Shown one piece after another: positions 22,901 through 37,900 of a DNA stretch of 64,000 nucleotides. The number at the start of each line of letters is the position of its first letter. Within the stretch, counting starts at the first letter, position 1. The stretch spans positions 3,927,560-3,991,559 of the forward strand of contig ML133383.1 of NCBI GenBank assembly GCA_003864495.1. Direction: 5' to 3'. Both the position numbers and the translations under genes were made by a program. Source of the stretch: Nemopilema nomurai. Lineage: Eukaryota > Cnidaria > Scyphozoa > Rhizostomeae > Rhizostomatidae. A model generated the notes under the pieces. That model saw nothing but the letters and a program-made list of their open reading frames with translations, did not search any database and was not told the origin of the DNA.

Positions 22901-25900
22901 AAAGCAACGCATCAGGGTGCAACATAATAATAATGATCGTCGTAGCTCACCTTCTCGAATTTACCGAGGTTGCTGAATTTGCCGGCGCTTTTGGAGTCGA
23001 ACAGGTTGTAAATGTATTCCCTCGAGTCTATGTTCCTAAACAAGTTGAAATCCTGCAACAATAGGGACCAAAACACAAAATCAGGATATCTGGAGTATTA
23101 ATTCAAGAAGCCTTAATTAGAAGAAGTAGGAATATATAATATGAGGAAGGTCGCGTGGAAACGAGGACAGCAAAAATGAACAGGGCGACAAGGCGGATTA
23201 CCTGTAATGTGAGTTCCCTAGCAACATCAAGAGGCGATAACTGCAAGAAGGTAGTTGTGCCTTCGCGGGAGATGTCCTGCACAAACAACAACAGTCGTTA
23301 GCAAACCAAGGTACATAGATGAAAGTAAAAAGTGAGCGATGCAATGTGGTGGTGAGATGGTGATAGTGATGCAGTGGCTGAGAGGAGAGTGGTGCGGGCC
23401 TCAATCATTGTACTGTATTATGCTAGCATGCTGAGCTGATCATTGAAATATCGTTGTCTATAGCATTGCATGTTGCTGAATTTGATCAACAGAGTTTTTC
23501 TAATCTCGTCTCTCTGTTCTCTGAATGGACGTGCAATTAGCTCACACTCGCAAAGTCGTGGTTGTGTTTACATTCTATCGAGCAACGGTGGACACAAATT
23601 TTCCATAGAGCCACAAGAATGTAGGATCGCAATTCTCTTCAATTGTTCGACAAAGCCAGTTGAAAAGATCGTTAGCCAATGGGATTCTGAGGTCGCCGTC
23701 GAAATCCAATTGCTCGTATTAACGGGATTGAATTGAATATTCCGAAATGAATCAAGGAAATCTTCTTCGGCTATAAGCTATGAGAAGCATTTTGGGGGAA
23801 AAGTTTCTTTCTTGAAAAGAAAATTTACAAAAATGCCAAATGACAGCAATATCTTGATGGAAAACGAATTTGAAACTAATTGTGCGTGCAAAAGTGAAAA
23901 AATTCCCTTTAATCTCTGCTAACTGATGAGAAATTTTGCTGGCTTCATGTTCTGGTCAATGAAAAAATACTTAAGCTGGTAAATGATACAAAATTTCTTC
24001 AAAGGGAACTAATATTTTGGTCCCGGTCACTAGTGACACAAAGCGAATGTCCCTGGCGTATCTAACAAGCAAAAAACTCGTTCGCCGGTGCTTAGAATGA
24101 TTCTATAATTCAATAGAATTTTGAATACCTGAGCAACTTCATTTGTAACACCACCATCCGACAGTGTGTTCTTAATGAAATACCTTGAGGAAAATAACAT
24201 GCAAATAAGGAATGCTGCAAAATAAACTAATCGTTAAGAATGCTGATGGAATGAAATAAGACCAAAAATGGCGTCTAGAAATAATTCTTGAGCAGTAGCC
24301 TTAAGAAGAAGTGTTGATCAAAGCTCCACTTCGCAGTATTTGCCACTCGTGGATGCATTAATGTCCTTGAATTAGAAGTCAGAGTGACTCCAATTGTGTC
24401 AACCAAGGCGAGGCAAGAGACCAATCACAGCACTGTGACGTTTACTCGCAAAGAAACCAGTGGATGCAGCCAACTAGAACCAACCTGGAGCGAAGGCCGA
24501 TGCGACTAGCGAGGTCGGTGGCCAAGTTTGTCAATCTCTTCTGCCTGATTACGCCATCTTCAGTGACAGTCACTTCGCACAAGAAATATGGGTGCCTACG
24601 AGAGATCGAAACAATTTACAGAAGAGTACCATAGAAGACAGAGCAATTAAGATTACTGTCAGCATTTAATAAAAAGGCAAATTTAACAGAGAAAAGTCTC
24701 GTTGAAATTCCAATCAAAATAAAAAAGGATTATATCTTGAAAGCAAATCATAAACTTCACATAACCGAAACTGTTTAGGCACCTCAGCCCTTAAGAAATT
24801 CAAAGCGGTGTTATTAATCATCTTTAAACTAATGCCAACCAAAGAAGGAAAGGATAAATATTAAAGAGTAAATTGCAAATACTTAAAAGCCCCGAAAACA
24901 CAGATCTCATGAAACAGTTGAGGCAACTGAAAGGGATACCAAATATTGTCAGCAAAAGAGTGTTTTGACTTGAATGAATCGCACTAGAGTGAATCAGGGA
25001 GCGATTGGAAGGACTGGCTTACCCTCGCGTGTCTGTAATTCCGAACAGTCCGACGGCTTCGATGACAACCTCTTGGGCGGTAGTGTCCTGTGCAGAATAA
25101 GAAAACACTTATAACGATTCATGTCAAAGCCGAGGTCACGCCTGTAAATAGACCTGTTGCCAGTTAAAAGGACTGGAGATTAGCTAGGGATTCAAGCCTT
25201 TCGATTATTATACATAAACGTCACGCGAAGTTATTCCCGCCCATCACAAACAAAAATTTGATTACTGCATAATGTGTAGGACAATGCGACAGAACTTGCT
25301 TAAAATTTATGAAATCTTCATTCAGGTGATATATAGATCTTTGACTTTCATTCAGAATTACCATCAGTGAAACATGTGACATTGAAGACGATTTAGAGCC
25401 GATGAAAAGGTAAGAGAGACGAATGTTGATGGCTGGCATAGACTGGAGTTGGAAAGGGGGCGTAGATAGCGTGGGGTTGAGTGAAGAATTGCGAGACCTG
25501 CCCTGGCCGTGCGCTGATACTCGCAAACAACCATTCAGCTGGAGGAATCATTGACCTAATCAGCATCTTTAAATAAAGCCATAAATACCGAGAATAGAAG
25601 AAACGTTAGCAGATCTGTTTCGCGTGCTTCATGAACCAATCATCGTTATCGAGACCATGTGATATCAGGACAGCACCGGGGCTCACGCAATTACCAAAAA
25701 CCCATAACACTCGCACTCGTAATGCTTCCTATTAATAACACTTGCTGCCGATTATGGAAGTGGCATCCAAGATGTCGATTAGTTGGGGCCGCAAACATCT
25801 TTTTATAGAGCTCACAGGCCGCGGCCATCTTGAAGTTGGCACAGCTGGAAACGAGACCACAGGAACGATGGTCGATGCAAAGTGCTGGGGTCTCGAAACT

Positions 25901-28900
25901 GCTTCTCGTGCAACTTATATCTCTGTTTGCGAACTGGTTGTTTAGGAGGCAAGAGCGTGCAAAGGGAAAGACAATATACACGTGTTTTTGAGAGAAATAT
26001 ATACCATGCCGAGTCACGAATTTCGGCCTGTGGAACAGACAAAGAACGTAATGAAACTTGGAGAACAGCCGGAGAAGCTTGGAGAATAGGTCGTAGTGAA
26101 ACTTGGTGAGAATATAACGGAACATTTACAATAAGAGAAACATCAGCCAAGTCAATGCTGCAAAATATAGTGGGTCCAGCGGAGTGAGAAACGAAAGCAA
26201 ACTGTTTGTCAGGTATCGCCTAATGAAGCTTACACATTCTGACTGGGCAGTTGCAATGAAAGAACGCTTCTGCAAGACAGGGTGACCAGAAATGCCTTTC
26301 AAGGAAGGAAGGACCAACAGATTAGATGCTGATTAGTTCGTAGCACAGTAATTCGCCTCTTCGTGGCTAGTCAACTAAGAGATGCGACTGATGTACCTAG
26401 AGCTTTTAAGGATGTGTCACATCATGACCAGGAAAGGGCAAATCATAATTAAACATAAAATGAAACAACATGTCACTTATGTGCACAAAAGTCAAATAAA
26501 GACAACCTAGGGCACAGTTGGTATGGAAATTCCGTGATAAAATACGTAGTACGAACAAGAGAAAGATGCAGTCAATGACGAGAACAACCACTCACCGTGT
26601 TGATGATGAAATACTTGAAGGCCTGGTCGACCGCTCTGTGCACCTTGATTACCTGGCAGTCTTCGGTCGAGTCGCCCATGCCGTCGCTCGTGCCACTGTC
26701 CCCCTCCGCAGTGCGATTCCAAAAGGGGATTCGATCGCTCGAGTCCGAGTTGATTCTGTTCAGCTCCAGGTTGCTTCTGCAACGCACAAGAGTAGCACGG
26801 TCACAATCAAACACTCTCAGTCTATGACTAACGTTAATGTCATTTCTCAGATGGACGCTAATCCCGGGTAGCCACGACTTTCCTCCTCATATGGTGTAGG
26901 TGCTTAAGAACACTAACTAAAGTAGCAAGCAGAAAATATCGGATTTGTCGCCTTATAAACCACCAGAAGAAGAGATGATGTAGAATTATCTTAATTATCT
27001 CGAGAAACCGCAAGAATGGCTGCGCGAGCAAGTGTCCATTAGATAAGTGTTGCGAACAGCAATCACATTGACGGCACTATAGCGATGACATGCCTCGATT
27101 ACTGTGCACTTCGGCGTAATGCCTCGATTACTGCATCTGGCACTGGCATCAAGGCACTGGCATCAAGGCACTGGCATCAAGGCACTGGCATCAAGGCACT
27201 GGCATCAAGGCACTGGCATCAAGGCACTGGCATCAAGGCACTGGCATCAAGGCACTGGCATCAAGGCACTGGCATCAAGGCACTGGCATCAAGGCACTGG
27301 CATCAAGGCACTGGCATCAAGGCACTGGCATCAAGGAACTGGCATCAAGGCACTGGCATCAAGGCACTGGCATCAGAGGGGGGCGTGCAAAGTGATATAA
27401 CTTATAACTCGCTGTTTCAAGGTACATTGCTGCACTTAAATGGCAAGAACTTTTTACAAAGCAAGACTTGAGGTTCATGAAAGTGAAAATGCAATCAGCA
27501 TGGTTACAAAATTGCAATGGACGACTTTTGTAAAAACTAGTATCACCAAAACTCTATTTAACAAATAGGTGCTATTGTGACAAAGTACAGTGGATTAATG
27601 AAAAAATCAAAAAAGTGAATTCTAAAGGCCAAAATTCATTTTTCATTTTTAACTCACGATTGATTCTGAAAAGCAACTTGTGCAACGCAACTTGACGATG
27701 ACGTTATGATGGTTTCACGGCGGTCTATCAAGCCGAGTAGCACGTGGGCCTGTTAATAGAAGCCCTTTGATGACGTCAGATAGAAGAGAGGATGAACTGC
27801 ACGTGGAGTTCGTTGCCATGGCGATGCTGCCCGCCTAACCGTCCTCAATAGATCTGACTTATGGCAAATACATTAAAAAATATAATGACAATTGACGGGA
27901 AAGCAACAATCCTTACTTTGCATTTACACACCTTAAAAATACTTATGAAATGAAAAACCTGCGTTTAAACATAAGGGGGAAGTTGCTGGAGCCGCGAAAT
28001 GGGGGAAGGTACAATGCCAACAAGGTGATCTCAGTTACTCAATGCCCAGGCTGATGGCACCCAAGTATGATTTATGGACATAACCACAAGGCATTGCTTC
28101 ATCTATTACAAACAACAGAATAAATAATAATTCTAGAGGTTTCAATATTATTAAGGAACATTGAGGAGGCTTATGGAAAAAAACTTTAACATGTCAATAG
28201 GACTTTGACTTAAACGATGGTCAAAAGTGCTCCCGGTCATTTAAAAAGTCATTGATATTTGCTTTTCTGCCGCATGTTTGAGTCATCAAGGTCTTCTTGG
28301 TGCCAATATGTCTCAGGAGAGACATTGAAAGTACGGAGGGACTCGAAAATCTGCAGGTCCTCCAGATGGCACTCTTCCAACCAAAACAGAAATGTGGACT
28401 CAACAAGCACCCCCCCCCCAAATTTATTACTGCCGATTGCCCGCCCAAATCTCTTCAATTTGATGACTACCGACCATCCACATTTGTGCACAGTCACGCC
28501 CCGCCGCTTAACTGCTCACGGAAAGAATGTGTTGTGGTTCTCTAATGACCCATCAGTTGACTCAGGATGGGAAAACCCGAACAAACCTGCACGTTTCCGC
28601 ATGCATCCTGCATTCAAGGTGGACCCGGTGTTTATCAACTTTAGTTCAAACCAATTGGTTTTCGTTTGTTTCAAATTTTCCAAACAAAAAAACCTATTTT
28701 TAAAAGTGGAAACAGTCTTTGCCTGTCGTTACTCAAATGCTACATTGGCAAAAATTGCCGATTGCGTAAAACAAAATATGACTTCGGAAAACAATAAACT
28801 CGATCTAATAATAAATTCGCAATGGCTTTTCCACGAATCTCTGAAGTAGTTTAAGACCTACCCCGACTTCGGCAAAATACTTTGCATGGCCTTCTTCCTC

Positions 28901-31900
28901 ATTTCCTTGTGATTTTTCGCATTGACGCGGCCAGGGTACGTCCCACTCACCAGAGGGTCTGTGAACTAGAAGCGAGTGTGAAGCTGGGTAAAGCACAAGG
29001 CCAAAATGAAACCATGCAAAAAGAGCTCTTCATATTCAGACCACTAGAGAAAGTTAACACTGACTTATCGATTTGGGTTCAAATATTTGTATACATCAAT
29101 ACCCCAAAGCTAAGCTATATAATCACGTAGACAAAACTACTCATGTGCGACCTTCGAGAATTTTTAAAAGTTAGGCTCAGGTTTCAAACTCAAAAACAAA
29201 TACAAAATGCAGTTGATCTGTCTTTCGAATGACATGATATAATCTAGCTACTCTGAAATTCTGAAACATCGGGGCTGGATAGGAAATCATTGGAAACTCC
29301 ACAAAAGGGGTTTCAGAGGGGGAATGGGGTGAAAACAAAACACAGTCCGATAAATGAATTTCAAAAAAATTAAATCTGTTAGTAGGCAATTCGTTTTAAA
29401 CAGTACTGTAAAATCAAAATTTTTACGGAAACTTTTTGTTGATTTTATGATAGGACGGTCTAAGCAACATCGGAGGGTTGAAATAATCTACATTTAAAAA
29501 TCGGGAGAGGACAATTATTCTGCACTTTAGATTCGAAATCCAGAGTAAGTTCTTCTTCAATGGAAAATGCATTTCTCGTGACGTCACCAATAATCCTACG
29601 TAATAAGTGGCTTTCTGTAACACAGACTGACACAACAGCACCCCTATTGGCACCGACCCTCTCTATTGATGATTGCGGTCAATACGTTGATGATTGATGT
29701 TTACTTTTTGTTTACTTTAGACCTAACGCGGGTGAAGTATTCTGAAATCAATACTGCACTTGTTTTCATTGATCACCCATTGTACTCTATCTTGTATTCT
29801 ATTATAGGCCCCCTGTCAACCCTAGCCCCTTCTAACCAGCACCCATGATCCCCACAACCCCATCTAACTGATGCTCATCAATTCAATTGTATTGCACCCA
29901 CCCGCTGAACGCCGATGCACAAGGTGCGTCTCCGCGGCTTAAAAATAAACGCTCACCTTCATTTGTTGCTCCCTCTTGAAATCTAGAAACAAACGTCAGT
30001 ATTATCTACACATTGACAAGAATTACACTTCATAAATGTAGATTAATGTTAGGTGCAGAATATACTAGGAGACCATAAGAAGATGGAAGGAAAAGGTAAC
30101 GCATAAACACATGACACAAGAGTTCTAGTTAAGAGGCAGTGGGATGAATACGAGCGACTACCTGAAATTTAAAGGGGAATAAATGCTCTCGTGATCTCTA
30201 TATCCAAGGTAAGAGTTGAATGGCAGGAAGGATCTCCGCATTTAGTTACTAACAGCAGAAATACGCTTTATGCCACGTTAGAAGCAATGAGCCCATGGAA
30301 GAATCCAGGCAATTAATTGTCGCAATGCTTAGAATCAATGAATAGGGGGAAAGATTGTTTGGAACATGTGTGCAAAGTGCATGGAGAAAACTAACCTGCA
30401 ATGCTGTTTCTATCAGGTGGCTTCTGTCGATCACATGTATCCGAGGTACTTCGGGTAACGCCATGGGTCCTTTCCTGGGTATGAGAGAATGGTAAAGGTT
30501 AGAGTCAGAGTGAGACGGTTGCCGTGAGATTAAAAGACTTCATGGGAAGACTCAAACCAAAGCAAGTGCTTGCAGCCAGTTGTAAAAAAGCGAACCCAAA
30601 TTGTCGCTCTGGAGAGCTGAAGATTGCTAAAGCACTCTTCAATGAAGTCGTTTCTCAATTGCAAAGGTTTGGTGTTAGACATCCATGGATAATTGTTGTT
30701 GGGAAATTCACACCATGGCTTTCGAGTATTGAACAAGCGAGTTATATTGGCAAACATTTTGAATGGAATGAGAAGCAGAGCTCTAGCCATACTCTGTATG
30801 CCGTCTTGTTGAAGAATTTGTCTTCGCTGTTCTCTTGCATCTTCTTCTTGTGCCAGTTATCCAGCACCTTCTTGTAGCCAAGGATGTTGTTTTTTACCAA
30901 CAGTGCGAGGTGAAACTGACTTTTCAAAGTGTCCAGTGCCTTGAAGAGGGAACGCAGTACATGCAGTTTTCATCGGGGGACAAGACAGCGAATCCTACGC
31001 TTACTGTATTGACAAAAACTGTGACTTAAAGACGTCAATTTGCTCAAACGGACGAAAATCAGACGAGCTTCTTAATTTAGCACGTCAGATTCGTCATGAT
31101 TATTTGTCAGCATATCATGAATCTCTGGTGCATTAAAACGACAAATAAATAAAAAGTGCTGGTGTATACATAGAAATTCAATTGAAATAGAAATAGCAAT
31201 TCAGTGCAGTACAAGGGTTTTCTTGGATGTATTTATGGGCTGAAGACAGCCCGTGAACCACGAAACTCCCAACTCTAGGACCATAGACTCCCAAAACACA
31301 ATGCCGTTGAGCCTAATTTATACTACTTTGAGAACACAAACAATTCTAATTCATTGCTACTTTGATACTAACTACAAAAGAGGATAACGGTATACGGCCT
31401 CTATTGAACCATTAAGGCGTTTGTTACCAGTTATTGCCAAACCTAACGCAAATTAGCTCACAATTAAAACACTTATTGTCCGATGTTACAAAATCAATTT
31501 GCGAAAGGACAACTGTTCTCCTGACAAACTTATCTGAACAACGCACTGCATTTATTTTAAAGTACACAGACTTCTGATTGACGGGAAAGGGACAACAACA
31601 ACAACCATAATTGCAAGGTTACCGTTTGTATTTTGACGTTTTCAAGACTTTGTCCATTAACCTCAAGGATCTGAAAATAAACAAAAGTGCTTCTGTTTAC
31701 TGGATATTAATGTGCGATTTGCGCTAAACATTAATTCATTAGGTATGAATTCATCCTTTTAAAAATTACCTAATCTCATATATAAATAATTGCTTTATGA
31801 AAAAGGAAACAGTTTCATAGTTTGATGGCAACGAGAATAGGTGAGAATGTAAACAAAAGACTGTAGCAGCAAAACCACAACGGCATAAAGAATGGCTGTG

Positions 31901-34900
31901 ACCATGGCAGCTGCTGACGTCACCTCAGTGGGACGACGTTATACGAACAGGGCAAGGCACCAATAGACGTGGGTTAATGCGAATCGTATCGGAAACAAAC
32001 CGTGTTTACCTGATCGCCTTTCTTAAGACCAGCCTTGGAGTCTATGTCGACCTGTCGTAAAAGGGGAATGAAATCAAATCATACAACGGGACAAGTACGT
32101 AACCACAAGACCCCGAAGAACCGAAGCGATTAATTAATTATCAGAAAATCGAGCGCAACATGATAATTGTTAGTTAACCAAATGCCGTTCAACGCTGAAT
32201 TTTCTTACTTCAATTAAGCATCCAAAGATCAAATACTTCCTTTATGAACTGAAAAAATATAACAGCAAAAGAAGTTCTACGTCAGCACCGAAGATTGCAG
32301 AAATTCAACTTGAAAAGCTGAAACACAACTTTCATTTTTGGCTCACAAATATTGATTCGACCTATAAACCTCACCTTGGAAGATATAGCCGGAAAATAGA
32401 ACCCAACCATCTTATTTTGGCTCAATATCTATGATTAAACAAACCCCATTTGGCTAAAACTTGATTAATTTGAAGACTTTAGAAATCTATCTTTCGTTGG
32501 CGATTCGAATGGAAACTCATGGAGCATTGCACTTACCTTGGACACAAAGATGCCTGCCCCCATTTCTGACCCACCCATGACGGAGAAGTCGAATTTGGCG
32601 TCTTTGGACGGGCGGTCCTAAAAAGGCAAGTCATCAATCATGACAGAAATGGACCGGATAACGTTATCCTTTGCAAAAAGACATTGGAGATCGGTGAATC
32701 CTGAGAATGAAGAGAGGAGAGAGGAAAGCGGAGAGGAATGAATGGGGAGAGGAGAGAGGAGACAGAAAAGCAGAGAGAGGAAAGCGGAGAAAAAAGAGGG
32801 GGACGGGAGAGCGGAGAGAGGAGAGCGGAGAAAGGAGCGGGGAGAGAGGAGAGGGGAAAGAGGAGATGGGAGAGGAAGACGGGAGAGGAAATACCGGAGA
32901 GGGGAGAGCGGAGAGAGGAAAGCGGAGAGGAGTGAAAGGGGAGAGGAGAGAGGAGACAGGAAAGCAGAAAGAGGAAAGCGGAGAAAAAAGAGCGGAGAGA
33001 GGAGAGCGGAGAGAGGAGAGCGGAGAGAGGAGAGCGGAGAGAGGAGAGCGGAGAGCGGAGAGAGGGGAGAGCGGAGAGAGGAGAGGGAGAGCGGAGAGAG
33101 GAGAGCGAGGAGAGGAGAGGAGAGGAGAGCGGAGAGGAGAGCGGAGAGGAGCGGGGAGAGAGGAAAGGGGAAAGAGGAGAGGGGAGAGAGGAGAGCGGAG
33201 AGAGGAGAGCGGAGAGAGAGGAAAGGGGAAAGAGGAGAGGGGAGAGAGGAGACGGGAGAGGAAATACCGGAGAGGGGAGAACGGAGAGAGGAAAGCGGAG
33301 AGAGAAGAGCGGAGAGTGGAGAGCAGAGAAAGGAAATCGGAGAGAGGAAAACGGAGAGCGGAGAGAAAAGAGCAGAGAGGAGTGAAAGGGGAGAAGAGAG
33401 AAGAGAGCGGTAATGACCTACCACAGTGAGAGTCCTACTGGTTGACTTTACGGAACGAGCCATGTTCAAGAGCTGAAGTTGGCCAATCATTTTCTGGAAT
33501 GGAAGATAGATGAAAACCCAAATTATTGATTATTCAAATGCACATACTTACATAGAAAAGACACATCAAATTAGGCTTATAGCGCCAGTAAGACCTTTTG
33601 GATTCTTAAATAATATCGAGCTCACTGCATCGATTTCTGCTTTCCTTGAAGCTTAGGAGCAATCGTAATAACTATATGCTTTGCATGAAAGATTATTAGA
33701 TGTCTCCAAACAGCATCTGTTGGCAAGCGGAAATAGCCAACTAAGAGCCATCCAAGCAGCTTGATTCGACAAAATTGAAGTAATAGCCACTCTCTGTTTT
33801 TATTTAATTCTCTCTTATAGGCATTAATTCTAGCACTGAAAGGGCGAGGCAGCATTTACAAATTTTTTGAAGTGGCGAACCTTGGCTTCCAGGTAGTACT
33901 CGAACCTCTCAATACAGCGCTCCATGTAAGGGTCATTTTCGAAATCGCAATAATGATTGTTGACCCACAACAACATGACTCGGGTGACCTGGAAAAGGAA
34001 GAGAAATAGAGGAGAGTAGCTAAAGGAGAAAGAAAAAGAGGAGATCTGGTAAAGAAATAACGATTACATGATGCATGTCGTAAATAAATAGACAATAGAA
34101 TTCTAAATGAATTTCAAAGGAGCTCAAAGGCGTCGAGATGAAAGCGTACCTTGTCCTTAAGCTGTTCACGGTCAAACCATTTGACAAGTTTCGAGGCAAG
34201 TTCGTGCGGCTGGTAATTGAAAACGACGTATGTCAGCAAGTAGTCCTCAACGTACGTGGGGTCTATGGTGGAATGGTCTTCCATCAGGTGGTCCAAAAGA
34301 CGATCGGGCATACCCTTCAAGGAAAAAACAGAATTACAACATCAAGCACATGGCTTTCGTTAGTGATTTACCCTACGAAGGGCCGGACAAAGCGCAAAAC
34401 TAGACTACCGAAACAACAAAATAGTTGCAGCACTTATTATAAGCAATAATTAATAATGAAATACACGACAAAGTCGTCTAATGAGTATTATCGTCTGATG
34501 AGGACTGACCTTAATGACGACTTGGCCCTCTCTGCTTCCCCCATCAATGGTGCGATGTTCTGTCACCAAAACCACCTCACCCTCCTCCTCCACCCGGACA
34601 GTCTTCTCCTCCTCTTGAGTGAATATTCGCCAGTAATCTTCACGCGCAATGCAGACAAACTGAAATAAAAATTCGCAAGCCAGTCACAACACAAGTGCAG
34701 CAACAGCAACAAAAAACAACAGCAGTCATATCTGATATGAGATTGGGAATAGAATGACTATGAGACTGGGAAAGCTCGATGCTCGTTGCCCGCTTGGCTC
34801 AAAGGAGCTTCGCAGATTTTTAGATGAAAAGGATGAAAATAGGTTTGATTACGCGTGTTCTTTCATCTTTCTCGCACACCAATTAAGCTTATGTGCCTAT

Positions 34901-37900
34901 CTGAGTTCTGGTTACTGCAAGTAATAAAGACTGTTAACTGAGGTGCTGATTACCGCAATTGAAATTTGAATAACGAACTCAAATAAGAAATGCAGCATAC
35001 ACAACATGTTCAAGATATGATAACACTCAAATAAGGAGACGAAAACTTTGAAAGAATCACCAATAAGCACTTAAAGACTTGCCGTATCTCAGTCAGGCGG
35101 TAGCCAAGTCACGTCCCAAAAATGATGATAACTATACTTTTCGTTTAAAAAAGGAATTAATCTTGGAGGGTTTCTTTTGCTACGTAGGAAAAAGTCAGAG
35201 CTGGTAACTCACTTGGCAATCGTCCACTCGCGTCCTCATCACGCCGTGGTGATAAACCTTTTCTGGCTTGGTGTTGACACCGAAGCAGTCTCCTAAATGC
35301 ATCGTTGCCGGCATTTTGCCTTCCTCGAAGACCTCTACAGATCCATTCAGAATGACCGACCAAGAATCCATCTACAAGCAGCCAAGCACCGTTAAAGTTA
35401 AGTTTCATTCTTAAAACGCAATTATTCAAAATTCAATTATTCAAAATTCAACAACTATATCCTGATGAACCTTAGACATATATAGAAAATTTCTCTTGAA
35501 GAAAGAGCAAGATAAACACTTAATTGCTTCAGTAAATATGTCAAAAAAGAAAAAAAACATCGGAAATCTGCACATTGGCAATGAACTTTCCAGGCTTGCT
35601 AACTCGAGGACAATGAAATAGAATAAGAACCTCTTCCCCGTCGATCATGACATCGGAGCCGGCCTTCTCCACGACGGCAAATACCATGAAGGCACACATC
35701 TCCCGCCTCACGTTGTGCGACACTTTGCTAAATGCCTTCAAGAATCAAAACAAGCAAATCTATGAGAGGGCGGCAACAGTTCAATAAGAAGCAGCCTTAT
35801 CGGAACAAGGCAATCTAGGATACATCTACTCTATGCTTTAACAGAAGCAGTCCGCTTTCTTCCTTGTTTGCCAAAAAACTGCCGAACATGAACCTGACGA
35901 TTGCGGTGATCATATTGAGAGTAGTGAATGAAATTGCCTCTCTACAATACGCGTAATAAGTAAAGATCTCGGCCACACGGTCACTAAAGAGAGAAATGCC
36001 ACCAACTCCTTGCAGATTATATATAAAATCTTGAAGAAGAGCGGGAATAAATTGACTGGAACTGGCAACGCGAATCTACGATTCGACTGAAGTGGCCAGG
36101 CAGACGGGGATTACGTCGTGTTGAACAGATGAACCCAAGGCAGAGACGCATCAAGGAATCATGAGACTTCGCAAATGATGGAAATGAGGCACCTACCGGC
36201 AGATGCTGGACAAAGTCCATCAAGATATCTACAACGAGAATGATATTTGGCGTTGATAAAAGAGAAGAAAAAACTTGTTCTCCAGAATAAGTTTCACCGC
36301 ATAATGTAATACTAGTTGAAGGATTGGTTTTGAAGCATCGGTTTGGCTACGTGAATCATAAACAAATGTCACACCAAGAGTTCAAAGCTTCACTTACTGA
36401 TGTCGTTTTCAGTCCTTTCTGACGGGTCCTTTTCCAAGCAATCTCTAACAATGTCTCTTACGGCAGCAGACTGTGAAACAGACGTACATCAATACCAAGT
36501 GGTTGAAACCAAGTGAATAGTTTAACGTAAATTAATTCCTAGCATTAAGGTTGGCTTAGGCCTAAAACGTGGAACATGTGTACACAAGAGACTTGTTTTA
36601 TACTACAAGAGCCTACAATTTTCTAAGTTTAATTTCATATTCTCAATTGAAAAAAGCCGTTAAGGTATTACTTTGTGTGGAGCGCTTTCAGTAGGTAAAC
36701 AATTGATAAAGATTAGTGCCTAAAAAGTTCTGGTTGTGAAATTAGTGCCTAAAAATGCAAACGAAATTGACATGTGCCGACTGTGTTTTATCAAGTGAGG
36801 ACAGTAAATGCAGAAACAAATTCGTGGATTCAGAAACAAACATTGAAACAGAATTTACTTTGCACAATTTTGCATCTAAGATGACGTACCTCACTGGCAG
36901 AGCTGATATCTTCTTCTTCATCAGAATCCACGGAGTCGACTAAATTGTGGGGATGTAAACCAAACGAATAAGCCACAGGTGAAGTTTTCTTTAAAGTTGA
37001 TAAAATTAAAACAGACCTTTCTGGAGAGCAACATCGACAGTAATTAAACCGAAAAAAAGGCCATACAAACTACAGAAAAGACGCATGACCAAAATGTCTC
37101 ACCCATTGTCTCTTTCAAGCCTGACAGGTTGAGGTCGATTTCCCGGTCACGATGGTCATATGGGTCAGGTGGGAGGGTGGCTGCCTTCTGGTCCATTTCG
37201 GTGTAGCCAGAGTCACTGCTGGACACTTTGCTGTACTGCCTTTCATGGTCCTGCAATACAGAGAGCGATGTAAGAAATAACAATGTCGATTGCCGCTTGC
37301 TAACAGCAATCAGGATCACAGTTACCCACAGAAAGAGACATTCTGATGGCACGAACACACAACAAGAGACACTCGAAGGAAGAATACCACGTGGGGAATG
37401 TCACGTGGAGATACCTGAAGTTCGCTGTCTCTGTTCTCCTTGATCTTGACTTCGTCCGCATCAAGAGCAAGAAGCGTCTCCAAGTCTTGCATTGAATATG
37501 AGTTCCGTTGGTACGGCTTGAACATCTTTTCGCTCGGGTAGTCGATCTGATGTCAAAGAGAAATCTTGAGAGGAAAATGCTATGGAGACGTAACTGGAGA
37601 TGGATAAGGCGCGAAGTTTGGTAAAACAAGGCTAAGATAAGGGTCTCTACAGGCTACGATAAGGGCATTCAAGCCATCCATGTCTGAAGTTAAACGGTCC
37701 ATGAAAAGTTATTAATAAGCAGAAGGATTTTAAGAGGTGGGGGATAGACCGAGCGACATTATCAGAAACACGTTTTCTATTTCCCCAAGGAACCCTTCCA
37801 GTTCTTCAATATTTAGTCAACCAACTTCTGTGCTGTCCTGTATTGTGTTGAACGGATTGCACTCTGATAAATCAGAAAACACTATTATATCAGCCTACAT

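Noticed and set aside
25691..26150. Overlapping 112-144 codon frames on the minus strand
   Set aside because: They lie in a RAPGEF intron between the linker and Ras-association exons, in several frames at once, without homology.
27085..27471. Two overlapping repeat-encoding frames ([16 protein letters not shown] repeats)
   Set aside because: A 14-bp tandem repeat without stops yields the same 14-residue repeat in all registers. It is inside an intron on the opposite strand.
28259..28849. 196-codon plus-strand frame
   Set aside because: No domain, low-complexity composition, and it lies in a RAPGEF intron. No splice or start context supports it.
32618..33490. Long open frames (up to 290 codons) on both strands over the GA-rich tract
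   Set aside because: They are products of a purine/pyrimidine repeat without stops. Only the first 24 codons or so of the minus frame are a real RAPGEF exon (33422-33493).
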